Origin: Myxococcales bacterium
GTDB taxonomy: Bacteria; Myxococcota_A; Polyangia; Polyangiales; Ga0077539
Length of the DNA stretch: 64,000 nucleotides
NCBI GenBank assembly: GCA_016793325.1
Contig: JAEUKI010000075.1
Span: 186,001-250,000, forward strand
Direction: 5' to 3'
Shown: one piece after another, positions 53,244 through 61,181 of the stretch
How the letters are laid out: each line of letters begins with the position of its first letter
Position numbering within the stretch: position 1 is the stretch's first letter
The notes under the pieces: model-generated
Database searches by the model: none
What the model saw: the letters and a program-made list of their open reading frames with translations, nothing else
What the model was told of the DNA's origin: nothing
Position numbers and translations under genes: made by a program

Positions 53244-54785
53244 ATGAACACGACCCGCAAGACCCCCCGCAGGGCAACAACGTCGCTTCTGCTCGCGCTG
53301 GTCGGATGTGCGAAAGAGCACCCGCCGAGCGCGGCGCCCGCCGCGACGAGCGAGACAGCGTGGGCGCCTTGCGAAGCGAGCGCGTCGTCGGACCTTCGGT
53401 TCGAGCGAGCACCGAGCGGGACGCGCGAGGTCACGGCCGCGTGGCTCGCGCGCAACCGTTGTGGTGTCCACATCGTCGACGTGCGCGAGCTCGACGAGCT
53501 CGAAGAAGGGCGAATCGTCGGGACGCAGTGGGTCGCGCTCTCGGATGTTGCGACGATGGCAGAGCGCTGGGACAGGAGCGCGCCGATTGTTTTTGTGTGT
53601 CGTTCGGGGCGACGATCCGCGCGCGCGGCCGAGCAGCTCGAGGCGCTCGGGTTTCGCAACGTCGCGTCGCTGACCGGGGGTCTGCGCGAGTGGATCGCGC
53701 GCGCGCTGCCGACCGTTCGGGGCGCGCTCGACGGGCGAGAGCAAGGCGCGCGCTCGATCACGAGCGACGCGGGGATCACGCAGCTCGCGCAACGCGCTCT
53801 TGCGTCGAACGCAACGCCGCACGATCGCCGAGCATCCGGTCCGCTGGCGCTGCGCGAGCTTCAGGCCCGCGTCGCTCGCGCAGGGGCGGTGCGATGGACG
53901 ACCGCCGCGTCTGTGCTCAGCGCAGGAACCGAGTCGTGCATCGACGGGCGCGCCTCCGAGCACGTGCTCGGCGCTCCCGGCGGCGACGTCGGCGAGCTGG
54001 TCCTCGCGTTGACGGCGCTCGAGCGAGCGTCCGGCGCGACCGTGCGCGAGGCGTCGCTCGACGCGATGCTGCTCGACTACGCAGACTCGTTTGGGCGGCT
54101 CTATTGGCACAGCGACGAGCACACGTTTTCGAGCGTGGCTCGCTCGATCGCCGACGACCCGAGGGTGCCGCGCGAGCACAAGCCCACCGACGCGAGGGCG
54201 GCGATCGCGTTCGTCCGGCGCCCACCCGCGGGCCTCGAGGAGATCGCGCTCGATCACGCGGCGCGCGTTGAAAACGTGGGCTGTGGTCACCTCCGCGCGA
54301 TGCTCGAGCACCCCGAGGCGTACCAGACCCGGGCGGCGCTCGTGCGCGCGGTGCTCGGCGCGGTGTTGCGCTTGAGCTGGCGAAGGCCCGAGTCGGTCGA
54401 CCTCGAGGTGCTCGAGGGCGAGCACCACGAGCGGGCGGTGCTCGAAGTGCGGGTCGAGCGACCGGTGCACGCGCACACGAGGGTCCCGATGGTGTCACCG
54501 AGCGCGGCGGGCGGCGGAGCGTTCGTGCTGCACCCGCAGGTCGAAGCGTGGATTCGCAGCGAGAGCGCGGAGTTTCTCGCCGAGCACGCGCCTTCGCTCG
54601 TGGGCACGACGGTCGAGCTCGAAGGCTACACACACGAGATTCAGTCGATCGGCGCGGTGCAGGTGCGCCAGACGCTCCAGCGCCTCGCAGCGCACCTGCC
54701 CGCGTACGAAGTGCTCTTTCACTCGGATGGAACCGCGAGCGTCCGCCTCACGCGCCGCCCGGTCGTGACGACGGCGACGCCGTGA
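53244..54785 (+). CDS. Rhodanese-domain lipoprotein with unknown C-terminal domain
   Basis: The 513-residue lipoprotein has lipobox LALVGC (Cys22). A rhodanese domain spans about 55-165, with DVRELDELEEGRIVGTQWVAL and the active loop CRSGRRS (Cys119). The rest, about 190-513, is unrecognised; it contains a helical region (LTALERASGATVREASLDAML) and DEHTFSSVARSIADDPRVPREHKP. A periplasmic or cell-surface rhodanese would handle sulfane sulfur outside the cytoplasm. It is 42 bp downstream of the dioxygenase gene, so probably co-transcribed. Its last 38 bp overlap the convergent YeeE/YedE gene. Confidence 0.87.
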   Translation: MNTTRKTPRRATTSLLLALVGCAKEHPPSAAPAATSETAWAPCEASASSDLRFERAPSGTREVTAAWLARNRCGVHIVDVRELDELEEGRIVGTQWVALSDVATMAERWDRSAPIVFVCRSGRRSARAAEQLEALGFRNVASLTGGLREWIARALPTVRGALDGREQGARSITSDAGITQLAQRALASNATPHDRRASGPLALRELQARVARAGAVRWTTAASVLSAGTESCIDGRASEHVLGAPGGDVGELVLALTALERASGATVREASLDAMLLDYADSFGRLYWHSDEHTFSSVARSIADDPRVPREHKPTDARAAIAFVRRPPAGLEEIALDHAARVENVGCGHLRAMLEHPEAYQTRAALVRAVLGAVLRLSWRRPESVDLEVLEGEHHERAVLEVRVERPVHAHTRVPMVSPSAAGGGAFVLHPQVEAWIRSESAEFLAEHAPSLVGTTVELEGYTHEIQSIGAVQVRQTLQRLAAHLPAYEVLFHSDGTASVRLTRRPVVTTATP

Positions 54786-55254
54786 CCGTCGCGCCCGCCT
54801 GACGCGCGGCTTCGCTCCACTCCCACGCAGCGACGCCGCGCATCCCGAGGAGCATCGCGAGCACGAACACCCACGGGCCCATCGAGCCCGACGCGAGCGA
54901 GACGATCCCTGGGCCCGGGCAGAATCCGCCGAGCCCCCAGCCGAGGCCGAAGAGCGCGGACCCGACGATGAGCCTCGCGTCGAGGTCGCGCCGCGTCGGA
55001 ACGAGCCACTTCGCGCTCAGCACCGGCGTGGGCCGCTTCTTGATGAGCAGCCACACCGCGGCGTTGACCGCGATCCCGCCGACCATCACGAACATCAGGC
55101 TCGGATCCCAACGCCCGAACACGTCGAGAAATCCGATGACCTTGCGGGGCTCGGTCATTCCCGCGAGCGCGAGGCCGAGCGCGAAGAGAAGACCCGACGC
55201 GAACGACGCCGCGTGTTGGGCCCGCGACGAAGGCCGTGCTTCGACAGCGCTCAT
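54748..55254 (-). CDS. YeeE/YedE-type transporter half, DUF6691-like
   Basis: The 168-residue membrane protein has about four helices and the motif GFGLGGFCPGPG-like segment LGWGLGGFCPGPGIVSLASG with the Cys found in YeeE/YedE thiosulfate transporters. The segment ALGLALAGMTEPRKVIGFLDVFG is typical of the second half in split proteins. The start overlaps the stop of the partner gene by 4 bp (ATGA). The pair probably forms one transporter for thiosulfate or another sulfur compound. Confidence 0.92.
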   Translation of the reverse strand: MSAVEARPSSRAQHAASFASGLLFALGLALAGMTEPRKVIGFLDVFGRWDPSLMFVMVGGIAVNAAVWLLIKKRPTPVLSAKWLVPTRRDLDARLIVGSALFGLGWGLGGFCPGPGIVSLASGSMGPWVFVLAMLLGMRGVAAWEWSEAARQAGATVTASPSSRPGGA

Positions 55255-55682
55255 CGAGCGCCTCCTTGCGCCGCGCGCGAGAGAAGCACGGACACCATTC
55301 CCGTGGTGACGAAGGTCACGGTGGCCACGATCGAGCGCGGAGACAGCCGAGAGATTCCACACACGCCGTGGCCCGAGGTGCAGCCGTTTCCGAGGCGCGT
55401 TCCGACGCCGACGAGGACCCCCGCGAGGGCGACGAGCGAGAGTGGAACCGTGCTCGGTCCGAACGCGCGAGGTGCGAAGAGCGCGACGAGCACCCCGCCG
55501 ACGAGCAGCCCTGCGACGAACATCGCGCGCCACGCGACGTCCCCTCGGACGGGAACGACGAGCCCTCCCGTGATCCCCGAGATGCCCGCGACGCGGCCGT
55601 TCAACGCGAGAAACAAGCTCGTGCTCACGCCGATCAGCGCGCCGCCAACGAGCGCGCGGCCCCATTCGATCCATGCTGTCAT
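55251..55682 (-). CDS. YeeE/YedE-type transporter half
   Basis: The 143-residue membrane protein carries the conserved VGVGTRLGNGCTSGHGVCGISRLSPRS segment, with the two cysteines of the substrate path in YeeE (TsuA) proteins. The start at 55682 was chosen because it aligns with the family N-terminus; upstream in-frame sequence is hydrophilic and unrelated. It is the first gene of the minus-strand pair and is translationally coupled to the second half. A candidate -24/-12 promoter lies 75 bp upstream. Confidence 0.92.
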   Translation of the reverse strand: MTAWIEWGRALVGGALIGVSTSLFLALNGRVAGISGITGGLVVPVRGDVAWRAMFVAGLLVGGVLVALFAPRAFGPSTVPLSLVALAGVLVGVGTRLGNGCTSGHGVCGISRLSPRSIVATVTFVTTGMVSVLLSRAAQGGAR

Positions 55683-55755
55683 GTGCGCGGTTTCTCCGAT
55701 CCTTTCGTGATCCGCTGCGCCCGACGCGGCGCAGGGATCTCCGACCGAGACCGTC

Positions 55756-55771
55756 AGCACGGGCCATGCCG
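55756..55771 (-). promoter_or_regulatory. Candidate sigma-54 promoter for the YeeE/YedE pair
   Basis: On the minus strand the sequence is CGGCATGGCCCGTGCT. It matches TGGCAYRNNNNTTGCW at all but two positions, with GG-N10-GC spacing. Transcription would start near 55745, about 60 nt before the start codon. The half-sites at 55836-55874 are 65-104 bp upstream, in the usual enhancer range. Confidence 0.5.
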
Positions 55772-55835
55772 AGCGTCGTTCGGCCCGAGAGCGCAGCGGC
55801 GCCGCGCGCGTCACATCGCGACGTCGGAGCCCTGT

Positions 55836-55874
55836 GTTTCACAGACGATGAAACTGTTTCAATTGTTGTGAAAC
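55836..55874. promoter_or_regulatory. Two tandem dyads, candidate shared enhancer
   Basis: GTTTCA-N7-TGAAAC occurs twice in a row: 55836-55841 with 55849-55854, and 55856-55861 with 55869-55874. The two dyads are exactly 20 bp apart, about two helical turns. They lie between the divergent YeeE/YedE and TauE/SafE genes, each of which has a candidate -24/-12 promoter on the right side. The half-sites match those at 51839-51868. Confidence 0.65.
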
Positions 55875-55987
55875 GATGTTGCGTATGCGTTTCGCGATTC
55901 GATGGGTCCGCGCAGCGTGTCCGGGCGCTGGTCGAAAACCGCTGTGTTTCTTCAGGGCGCCGACCGATCGCAGATGCGCTGCGAAGC

Positions 55988-56003
55988 TGGCACGCCGCTC
56001 GCT
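55988..56003 (+). promoter_or_regulatory. Candidate sigma-54 promoter for the TauE/SafE-like gene
   Basis: TGGCACGCCGCTCGCT matches TGGCAYRNNNNTTGCW at all but one position, with GG-N10-GC spacing. Transcription should start near 56014, 15 nt before the ATG at 56029, leaving room for AGAGG at 56017-56021. The enhancer-like dyads are 114-152 bp upstream. This is the best promoter candidate in the window. Confidence 0.65.
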
Positions 56004-56028
56004 CACAGCGGTTGCCAGAGGTGTCTCT

Positions 56029-56910
56029 ATGCTGGCGGTCGGGCTCGTACTCGCGACGTTGATCGGTGTGTCACTCGGGCTGCTCGGAGGCGGCGGCTCG
56101 ATCCTGACGGTGCCGACGCTGCTGTACGTGTTTCGATTGCCCACGCGCGAAGCGATCGTGACGTCGCTGCTCGTGGTGGCGACGACGAGCCTCGCGGCGC
56201 TCGTTCCCCACGCGCGCGCTGGACGCGTGCAATGGAGGACCGGGGCGGTCTTCGGCGCCTCGAGCATGCTCGGCGCGTTCGGCGCAGGGCGCGTCGCGAC
56301 GAAGGTCCCCGAGTCGCTGTTGCTGCTCGGGTTCGGCGCGATGATGGTGGCGACCGCGATCGCGATGCTGCGCGGCCGTCGTCCGACGACGACCGCCGCG
56401 TCCGTACCGCCGCCGGCGGCGAAGGTCTTGGCCGAGGGGCTCGCGGTGGGCGCTGTCACCGGGCTGGTCGGCGCAGGAGGCGGCTTCATGGTGGTCCCAG
56501 CGCTCGCGCTGTTGGGACGGCTCCCGATGGGCCAAGCCATCGCGACCTCGTTGATGGTGATCGCGATGAACTCCTTCGCGGCGTTCGCCGGCAACGCGGG
56601 CTCGGTGCACGTGAACTACTCGCTCGCGGCGATGGTCACCGTGGCCGCCGTGATCGGCTCGGTCGGCGGCGGAGCGCTCGTGTCGCGCGTGCACCCGGAC
56701 TCGCTGCGCAAGGGCTTCGGGTGGTTCATCGTGGTGATGTCGATCTTCGTGCTCGGCCAGGAGATTCCCAAGATGTTCGGCGTGCGCGTCTCGGTGGCGA
56801 CCCACGGAGTTCAGCTCTTCGCGGCGATGGCTGCGCCGCTGCTCGTCGCCGGGCTCGTTCGACTCGTGCGCGGTCGCGTCGCGCCGCCGCCCGCGCCCAC
56901 AGGCGCCTAA
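56029..56910 (+). CDS. TauE/SafE (TSUP) family exporter
   Basis: The 293-residue membrane protein has about eight helices in two repeats, each with the TSUP signature: GVSLGLLGGGGSILTVPTLLYVF and VTGLVGAGGGFMVVPALALLG. The family exports sulfite, sulfoacetate and related anions. The ATG at 56029 is preferred, as it directly precedes the first helix and has AGAGG upstream; in-frame sequence further upstream overlaps the promoter. In this island sulfite from the persulfide dioxygenase is the obvious substrate. Confidence 0.92.
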   Translation: MLAVGLVLATLIGVSLGLLGGGGSILTVPTLLYVFRLPTREAIVTSLLVVATTSLAALVPHARAGRVQWRTGAVFGASSMLGAFGAGRVATKVPESLLLLGFGAMMVATAIAMLRGRRPTTTAASVPPPAAKVLAEGLAVGAVTGLVGAGGGFMVVPALALLGRLPMGQAIATSLMVIAMNSFAAFAGNAGSVHVNYSLAAMVTVAAVIGSVGGGALVSRVHPDSLRKGFGWFIVVMSIFVLGQEIPKMFGVRVSVATHGVQLFAAMAAPLLVAGLVRLVRGRVAPPPAPTGA

Positions 56911-57078
56911 ACCACGCCCCAATTGAACGACGTCGAAACGAGACGAGCGTCGGCCATGGACGAGACCGTTCGAATCAAGTCGAACCGCCACGAATCAATC
57001 GATGAGAGTGCGTCGATCGAATGAGTCGCGGTTTCGATGACAAGCACATCGAATCAATCTCCCGAAGGAACAACGCTC

Positions 57079-57618
57079 ATGACTGCTCCGATCCTCGTGC
57101 CGGTGGACTTCTCGGACTGCTCGCCGATCCTGCTCGAAGAGGTGACGCGCTTCGCGCAGGCGTTTGCTGCGCCGCTGTTGCTCTTGCACGTGGGCGAACC
57201 GCCGCGCGGCGTGTCGACGTCGACGAGGATCGATGACGGCGACAGCCGAGCGCCCATCACCGTCGCAGACGCGCTCGAGCGAGACGCGCGCGCGCGGATC
57301 ACACCGCTCGTCGACGCGGTCCGTCGCGCTGGCGTCGAGGTCGACGTGTGCTTCGAGCTCGGCCCGATCGCCGAGCGCGTGCTCTCCGTCGCGCACGCTC
57401 GCCGCGTCGCCATGATCGTGATGGGAACGCACGGTCGCCGCGGGCTCGTCCGCGTCGCCCTCGGGAGCATCGCCGAAGAAGTGCTCCGCCGCGCCGAGGT
57501 CCCCGTCGTCACGGTTCGCTCGCAGCACAGGCCCTCGTGCGCCGCGTCGAGCTGCGCGACCTGCTCGGGGGACCGAACGGACCTCGATCGCGCGCTCGGC
57601 GCGGAGACCCAGGGGTAA
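57079..57618 (+). CDS. Universal stress protein (UspA family)
   Basis: The 179-residue protein has one Usp domain. ILVPVDFSDCS opens it and VMGTHGRRGLVRVALGSIAEEVLRRAEVPVVTVR is the ATP-binding G-x2-G-x9-G(S/T) segment. The C-terminal 25 residues carry three cysteines (SCAASSCATCSG). GAAGGA at 57064-57069 sets the start. The gene lies 168 bp downstream of the TauE/SafE gene, on the same strand. A stress or redox role is plausible from the cysteine tail. Confidence 0.93.
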   Translation: MTAPILVPVDFSDCSPILLEEVTRFAQAFAAPLLLLHVGEPPRGVSTSTRIDDGDSRAPITVADALERDARARITPLVDAVRRAGVEVDVCFELGPIAERVLSVAHARRVAMIVMGTHGRRGLVRVALGSIAEEVLRRAEVPVVTVRSQHRPSCAASSCATCSGDRTDLDRALGAETQG

Positions 57619-57619
57619 A

Positions 57620-57660
57620 TAGTTTCTCGAAGCGAAAATCATTTCAATTTTTCGAAACTA
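57620..57660. promoter_or_regulatory. AT-rich inverted repeat upstream of the VOC-ArsR-AHSA1 operon
   Basis: TAGTTTC (57620-57626) and GAAACTA (57654-57660) form a perfect 7-bp inverted repeat around AT-rich sequence that itself has TTTCAATTTTTCGAAA. It starts right after the stop of the Usp gene and ends 48 bp before the VOC start. It may be the ArsR operator and promoter of the operon, or a terminator for the Usp gene. Confidence 0.4.
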
Positions 57661-57708
57661 ATTGTAACCCCTCCTGGCGCGTCGATGAAGGCGCGCAAGG
57701 AGCGATCG

Positions 57709-58185
57709 ATGAAGCCGACACCGAAGGGTTGGCCGAGGATGTCCTCGGCTGTGTTCTACGAAGCGCCCAAGGACGCGATCGAGTTTCTGAGCAAGGCGTT
57801 CGACTTCGAAGTGCAGCTCGTCGTCGAAGGAGACGCGGGTGACGTCGTTCACTCCGAGCTCCGGTACGGCGACGGGATGGTGATGGTCGGCGGCGCGCGA
57901 TCCCGCAGCGAATCAGGCGACCCTTGGCGGCGCCTGTGCGCGAGCCCCACGAGCGTCGGGGGCAAGAACACGCAGCAGCTCTGCTTCTTCGTCGACGACG
58001 CTGACGCTCACTGCGCGCGCGCCAGGGCGAACGGCGCGCGCATCGTCCGCGAGCCAGCCACCGAGGACTACGGCGACGACTTTTGGGCCGATCGCACGTA
58101 CGGAGCGCTCGACCCCGAAGGGCACCTCTGGTTCTTCATGCAGCGCGTTCGCAGCCCCGGCGAGCCGCGAAAGGACGCGCCGTGA
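57709..58185 (+). CDS. VOC-family (PhnB/glyoxalase-like) protein
   Basis: The 158-residue protein has a VOC fold: SAVFYEAPKDAIEFLSKAFDFEVQLVVEGDAGDVVHSELRYGDGMVMVG at the start and FWADRTYGALDPEGHLWFFMQ at the end. AAGGAG at 57697-57702 supports the ATG at 57709 over one at 57685. It is the first gene of a three-gene operon; the next start overlaps its stop (GTGA). Together the operon resembles those with an ArsR regulator and AHSA1-type proteins. Confidence 0.92.
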   Translation: MKPTPKGWPRMSSAVFYEAPKDAIEFLSKAFDFEVQLVVEGDAGDVVHSELRYGDGMVMVGGARSRSESGDPWRRLCASPTSVGGKNTQQLCFFVDDADAHCARARANGARIVREPATEDYGDDFWADRTYGALDPEGHLWFFMQRVRSPGEPRKDAP

Positions 58186-58535
58186 CGGCCTCGGCGCGCG
58201 CGCTCGACCGCACGTTTCACGCGCTCTCGGACAAGGTTCGGCGCGACGTAGTGTTGTTGCTCGGCGACGAGCCTCGGCGCGCGAGCGAGCTCGCGGACGC
58301 CCTGGCGTTGCCTCGGCCCGCGATGAGCAAGCACCTCAAAGTGCTGCGCGAAGCGGGCCTCGTCGAAGAGCGCGAAGATCGCGAGGACGCGCGGGCGCGC
58401 GTGTATCGTTTGCGTCGAGAGTCCATCGCGGGTGCGCGCGAGTGGCTCGGCGAGGTCGAGGCGTTCTGGGGCGCGCAGCTCGACGCGTTCAAGGCGCACG
58501 TCGAAGCGAAGAGCGCGGCGAAGAGGTCGAAGTGA
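58182..58535 (+). CDS. ArsR-family regulator
   Basis: The 117-residue winged-helix protein starts at GTG 58182, overlapping the previous stop by 4 bp. The DNA-binding domain is DRTFHALSDKVRRDVVLLLGDEPRRASELADALALPRPAMSKHLKVLREAGLVEERED. It has no cysteines and so is unlikely to be a classic metal sensor. Regulators of this subgroup are commonly paired with AHSA1/SRPBCC genes, as here. Confidence 0.93.
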   Translation: MTASARALDRTFHALSDKVRRDVVLLLGDEPRRASELADALALPRPAMSKHLKVLREAGLVEEREDREDARARVYRLRRESIAGAREWLGEVEAFWGAQLDAFKAHVEAKSAAKRSK

Positions 58536-59059
58536 GCGACGCGCGCGATCACGAGGCGCCCGACGGTCCCGAGCCGCACGACAGCGCGACGGTGACGGTG
58601 CTCGTCGCGGCGGACCGGGACACTTGTTTTCGTGTGTTCACGGAGGAGATCGACCAGTGGTGGCGGCGCGGGTTGAAGTACCGCATCGGCCGCGGTCGTT
58701 CGGTCGTGCACCTCGAGCCGCGCGTCGGCGGAGCGCTGTTCGAGTCCTTCGACACCCCGAGCGGGACGAGCAAGGTCGTGCGTACTGGGACGGTCCTCGT
58801 CTGCGATCCTCCTGCGCGGCTCGTGCTCGAGTGGCGCGCGGTGAACTTCGCGGACGACGAGCGGACCGAGGTCGAGGTGCGCTTCGACGAGAGCGCCTCG
58901 GGCACGCGCGTCACCATCGTTCATCGCGGCTTCGCGAAGCTCCGCGCGGATCACCCGGTGCGTCACGGCGAGAGCGCCGCGGTGTTCGTTCGCAGGATGG
59001 GCGCGTGGTGGGGAGAGCTCGCCACGTCGCTCAGGGCGTACGCGCTCGATCGCGAGTGA
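58532..59059 (+). CDS. AHSA1-type SRPBCC protein
   Basis: The 175-residue protein starts at GTG 58532, again overlapping the previous stop (GTGA). It has the AHSA1 layout: VTVLVAADRDTCFRVFTEEIDQWWRRGLKYRI, then GGALFESFD, then VLEWRAVNF and GTRVTIVHRGFAKL. Family members bind small hydrophobic ligands, or in eukaryotes stimulate Hsp90. Translational coupling implies that all three operon products are needed together. Confidence 0.92.
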   Translation: MSDARDHEAPDGPEPHDSATVTVLVAADRDTCFRVFTEEIDQWWRRGLKYRIGRGRSVVHLEPRVGGALFESFDTPSGTSKVVRTGTVLVCDPPARLVLEWRAVNFADDERTEVEVRFDESASGTRVTIVHRGFAKLRADHPVRHGESAAVFVRRMGAWWGELATSLRAYALDRE

Positions 59060-59063
59060 TCGC

Positions 59064-59420
59064 TCACGCGGCGCTGTCGCGTCGATTGCGGAGGATCTGC
59101 CAGAGCGACTCGAGCGCGCGCTCGACGGCGACGTGCGGGTACGAGCCGCTCTCGTCGAGGACGAACTCGTCTGCCGAGGCGCGTCGCACGCGCAGCACGC
59201 AGTGAAAGCGCCGCGCGCTCGGCTCGAGCGGCTGCTGGAACACCTGCACCGAGACACACTGAAAATCCTGCTCGAAACCGACGAGCACGTGCTCGGTCAT
59301 CGCGTGGATGTACTTCTGCAAACGAGGGCTCGAGAGCTCTTCCGACATGCGCACTTCAACGATCAAGGCGGCCTCCGATCTTTGGCTGGTCGTAGGTCGA
59401 CGACTGGGTATCAAACGCAA
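59064..59420 (-). CDS. HPF/RaiA-like small protein
   Basis: The 118-residue protein, or about 100 residues if translation starts at TTG 59366, has a beta-alpha-beta-beta-beta-alpha pattern like ribosome hibernation factors: ALIVEVRMSEELSSPRLQKYIHAMTEHVL, then VSVQVFQQP, then FHCVLRVRRASADEFVL and AVERALESLWQILRNRR. The resemblance is in pattern and length, not in specific motifs, and the basic residues of true HPF are sparse. The stop lies 4 bp beyond the stop of the convergent AHSA1 gene. Confidence 0.6.
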   Translation of the reverse strand: MRLIPSRRPTTSQRSEAALIVEVRMSEELSSPRLQKYIHAMTEHVLVGFEQDFQCVSVQVFQQPLEPSARRFHCVLRVRRASADEFVLDESGSYPHVAVERALESLWQILRNRRDSAA

Positions 59421-59533
59421 CTCTTGTGCACGTACGAGTATTCGTGAAGATCGAATATTCTAAGTCGTTCATTCGGTTGTTCCGATGTGTTGTGGTTGCG
59501 ATCGAACGCGGTCGCTAGCATCGAAACCGGCGC

Positions 59534-60373
59534 TTGAAACCGTCGATTCGACTCGCCCTCTCGCTCGCTGCGGCGTCCATCGCAGCGCCGTCTCTCGTCC
59601 ACGCTCAGCAGGCGATCATCACGATGCCCGCCGCGGATACGACGCCCGAGCGCTCGTTCTTTCTCATGCACGAGAGCCAGCTACGGCTCTGGGGCCCGTC
59701 GCCTTCGTGGGCCGGAACTTATTTTCTCACCTACGGAATCGGCTCGGACACCGAGCTCGCCGTCACGCTGTTCGACATCGGCGTCGATCGCAACGGAGCC
59801 CTCTACGGCAACGCGACGCTCGCGGCGGGTTTCAAGACCGTGGTCCCCTTCGCGCGAGCGAGCGCTCCCTCGCTCGAGCTCGGGTTGATTACGGGTGCGA
59901 TGGGCCTCGCCTCGCTGCGCGACGCCTCGTTCGGCGGGTGGATGTACGCGATCCCGACGATGCGGCTCCCGGTCTTGCGCACGCGCGTGAGCGCTGGCGT
60001 GAGCTTCGCGACCGCGCAGCTGTACGGCTACGGACGCAACGAGTTCTCCTTCGCCGCGTCGCTCGAGCAGCCGATCCCCATCCCAGGAACGCGAGGCCTC
60101 TCGCTCGTCGCCGAGTGGTTCTCGGGGGCGCACGACCTGTCGAACCTCATCGTCGGCGCGACGTGGCACCTGCACCCTGCGCTGTTGCTCGTGCTCGGGT
60201 GGAAGGTTCCGACCCGCGACAACTACTTTCACATCAACGAGCAGGCGTTGGTGTTCGAGGTTGGCGTGTTCTTTCCGCGCATCGGTCGAGGGCCCGCGTA
60301 CGACGATCACGGAGGCTCCGACGCGCACGCTCCCAGTCCTGCCGCGCGCCAACCGCCCGGCGCGCAGCACTGA
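59534..60373 (+). CDS. Outer-membrane beta-barrel-like protein
   Basis: The 279-residue protein starts at TTG 59534 with a signal peptide ending VHA-Q (about residue 24). It then alternates in barrel-like strands (WAGTYFLTYGIGSDTELAVTLFDIGVDRNGALYGNATLAAGFKTVVPF; LVAEWFSGAHDLSNLIVGATWHLHPALLLVLGWKV). A short His/Pro-rich tail ends the protein. The divergent region upstream (59421-59533) is unusually AT-rich and should hold its promoter. No ligand can be assigned. Confidence 0.84.
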   Translation: MKPSIRLALSLAAASIAAPSLVHAQQAIITMPAADTTPERSFFLMHESQLRLWGPSPSWAGTYFLTYGIGSDTELAVTLFDIGVDRNGALYGNATLAAGFKTVVPFARASAPSLELGLITGAMGLASLRDASFGGWMYAIPTMRLPVLRTRVSAGVSFATAQLYGYGRNEFSFAASLEQPIPIPGTRGLSLVAEWFSGAHDLSNLIVGATWHLHPALLLVLGWKVPTRDNYFHINEQALVFEVGVFFPRIGRGPAYDDHGGSDAHAPSPAARQPPGAQH

Positions 60374-60572
60374 GCGTCGACCGCAGCCGTGTCGAGCGCT
60401 GCGCTCCTCGGGGGGGCGACGATCAGCGCGCTCGAGCAACGAACGACCGCGCGACGAGCACGTGCGACGCGACATGGCTAGCGACGGCGTCGTGCCGCAT
60501 CGAGGGCAGAGCGTTCAGCGCTACCACTGCGTTGCTCTCGTCCGAGGGCTCCGAGGCGGCCGCGGGCACAAC

Positions 60573-60968
60573 TCAACAACCGCGACCGATGCAGCGCAGC
60601 GTGCACGTGTCGTTCTCGCTCTTGTGCCAGTTCATCACGGTGTAGCCAGGGGAGTTCCACGAGGCGAGCTCGATGTGACGGATGCCGACGTCGCGGATGC
60701 GCGCGCAGTGCGTCGTCACGAAGAGCCGCGCTTGTTCGAGGCTCTCTCCCGTGTCGCACGGGCTGGCTTTGAGTTGGCCGTCTGCGATCTCGACGCGACA
60801 GCCTGGCACGGCTGAGGCCATGTCCGACTTCAGCTTGGACTGGCCGCACCCCGTGATGCCAACGAGCACGACGAGCGAGAGCGAACAAACGACGGTAGCG
60901 ATTGAACGATGCACGAGTACCTCCAACGCGCGCCGTCGCTCCTCGCGTAGCGCGCTTCGTGTCGCCAT
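60573..60968 (-). CDS. Small lipoprotein of unknown function
   Basis: The 131-residue protein has a hydrophobic segment ending LVGITGC (Cys41), a good lipobox but with a long N-region; a GTG about 17 codons in would give a normal signal. The mature part has six cysteines (PGCRVEIADG, ASPCDTGE, THCARIRD, DTCTLRCIGRGC). It ends at the last of these, so it may be a compact disulfide-bonded domain. The gap 60374-60572 before it holds nothing I can identify. Confidence 0.72.
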   Translation of the reverse strand: MATRSALREERRRALEVLVHRSIATVVCSLSLVVLVGITGCGQSKLKSDMASAVPGCRVEIADGQLKASPCDTGESLEQARLFVTTHCARIRDVGIRHIELASWNSPGYTVMNWHKSENDTCTLRCIGRGC

Positions 60969-61181
60969 TCGCTCACGCTCGAGCGCTCCGTCAACGCGCG
61001 ATCCCGCGCGGAGGACGGGCGGTTGTCCTCGCCGATGAGCAGCAAAATTGCTGATGATTCAGCGTGCGTCGTGTCGAGCAATCGCGCCGCGAAATCGCCG
61101 GCCACTGCGAGAACTAAGCGCGCGCAAAGTCCCGAGGCTCCTTTGCGTCGAGGTGCGAGCCCTGATCGAACAGGCTCAGGA

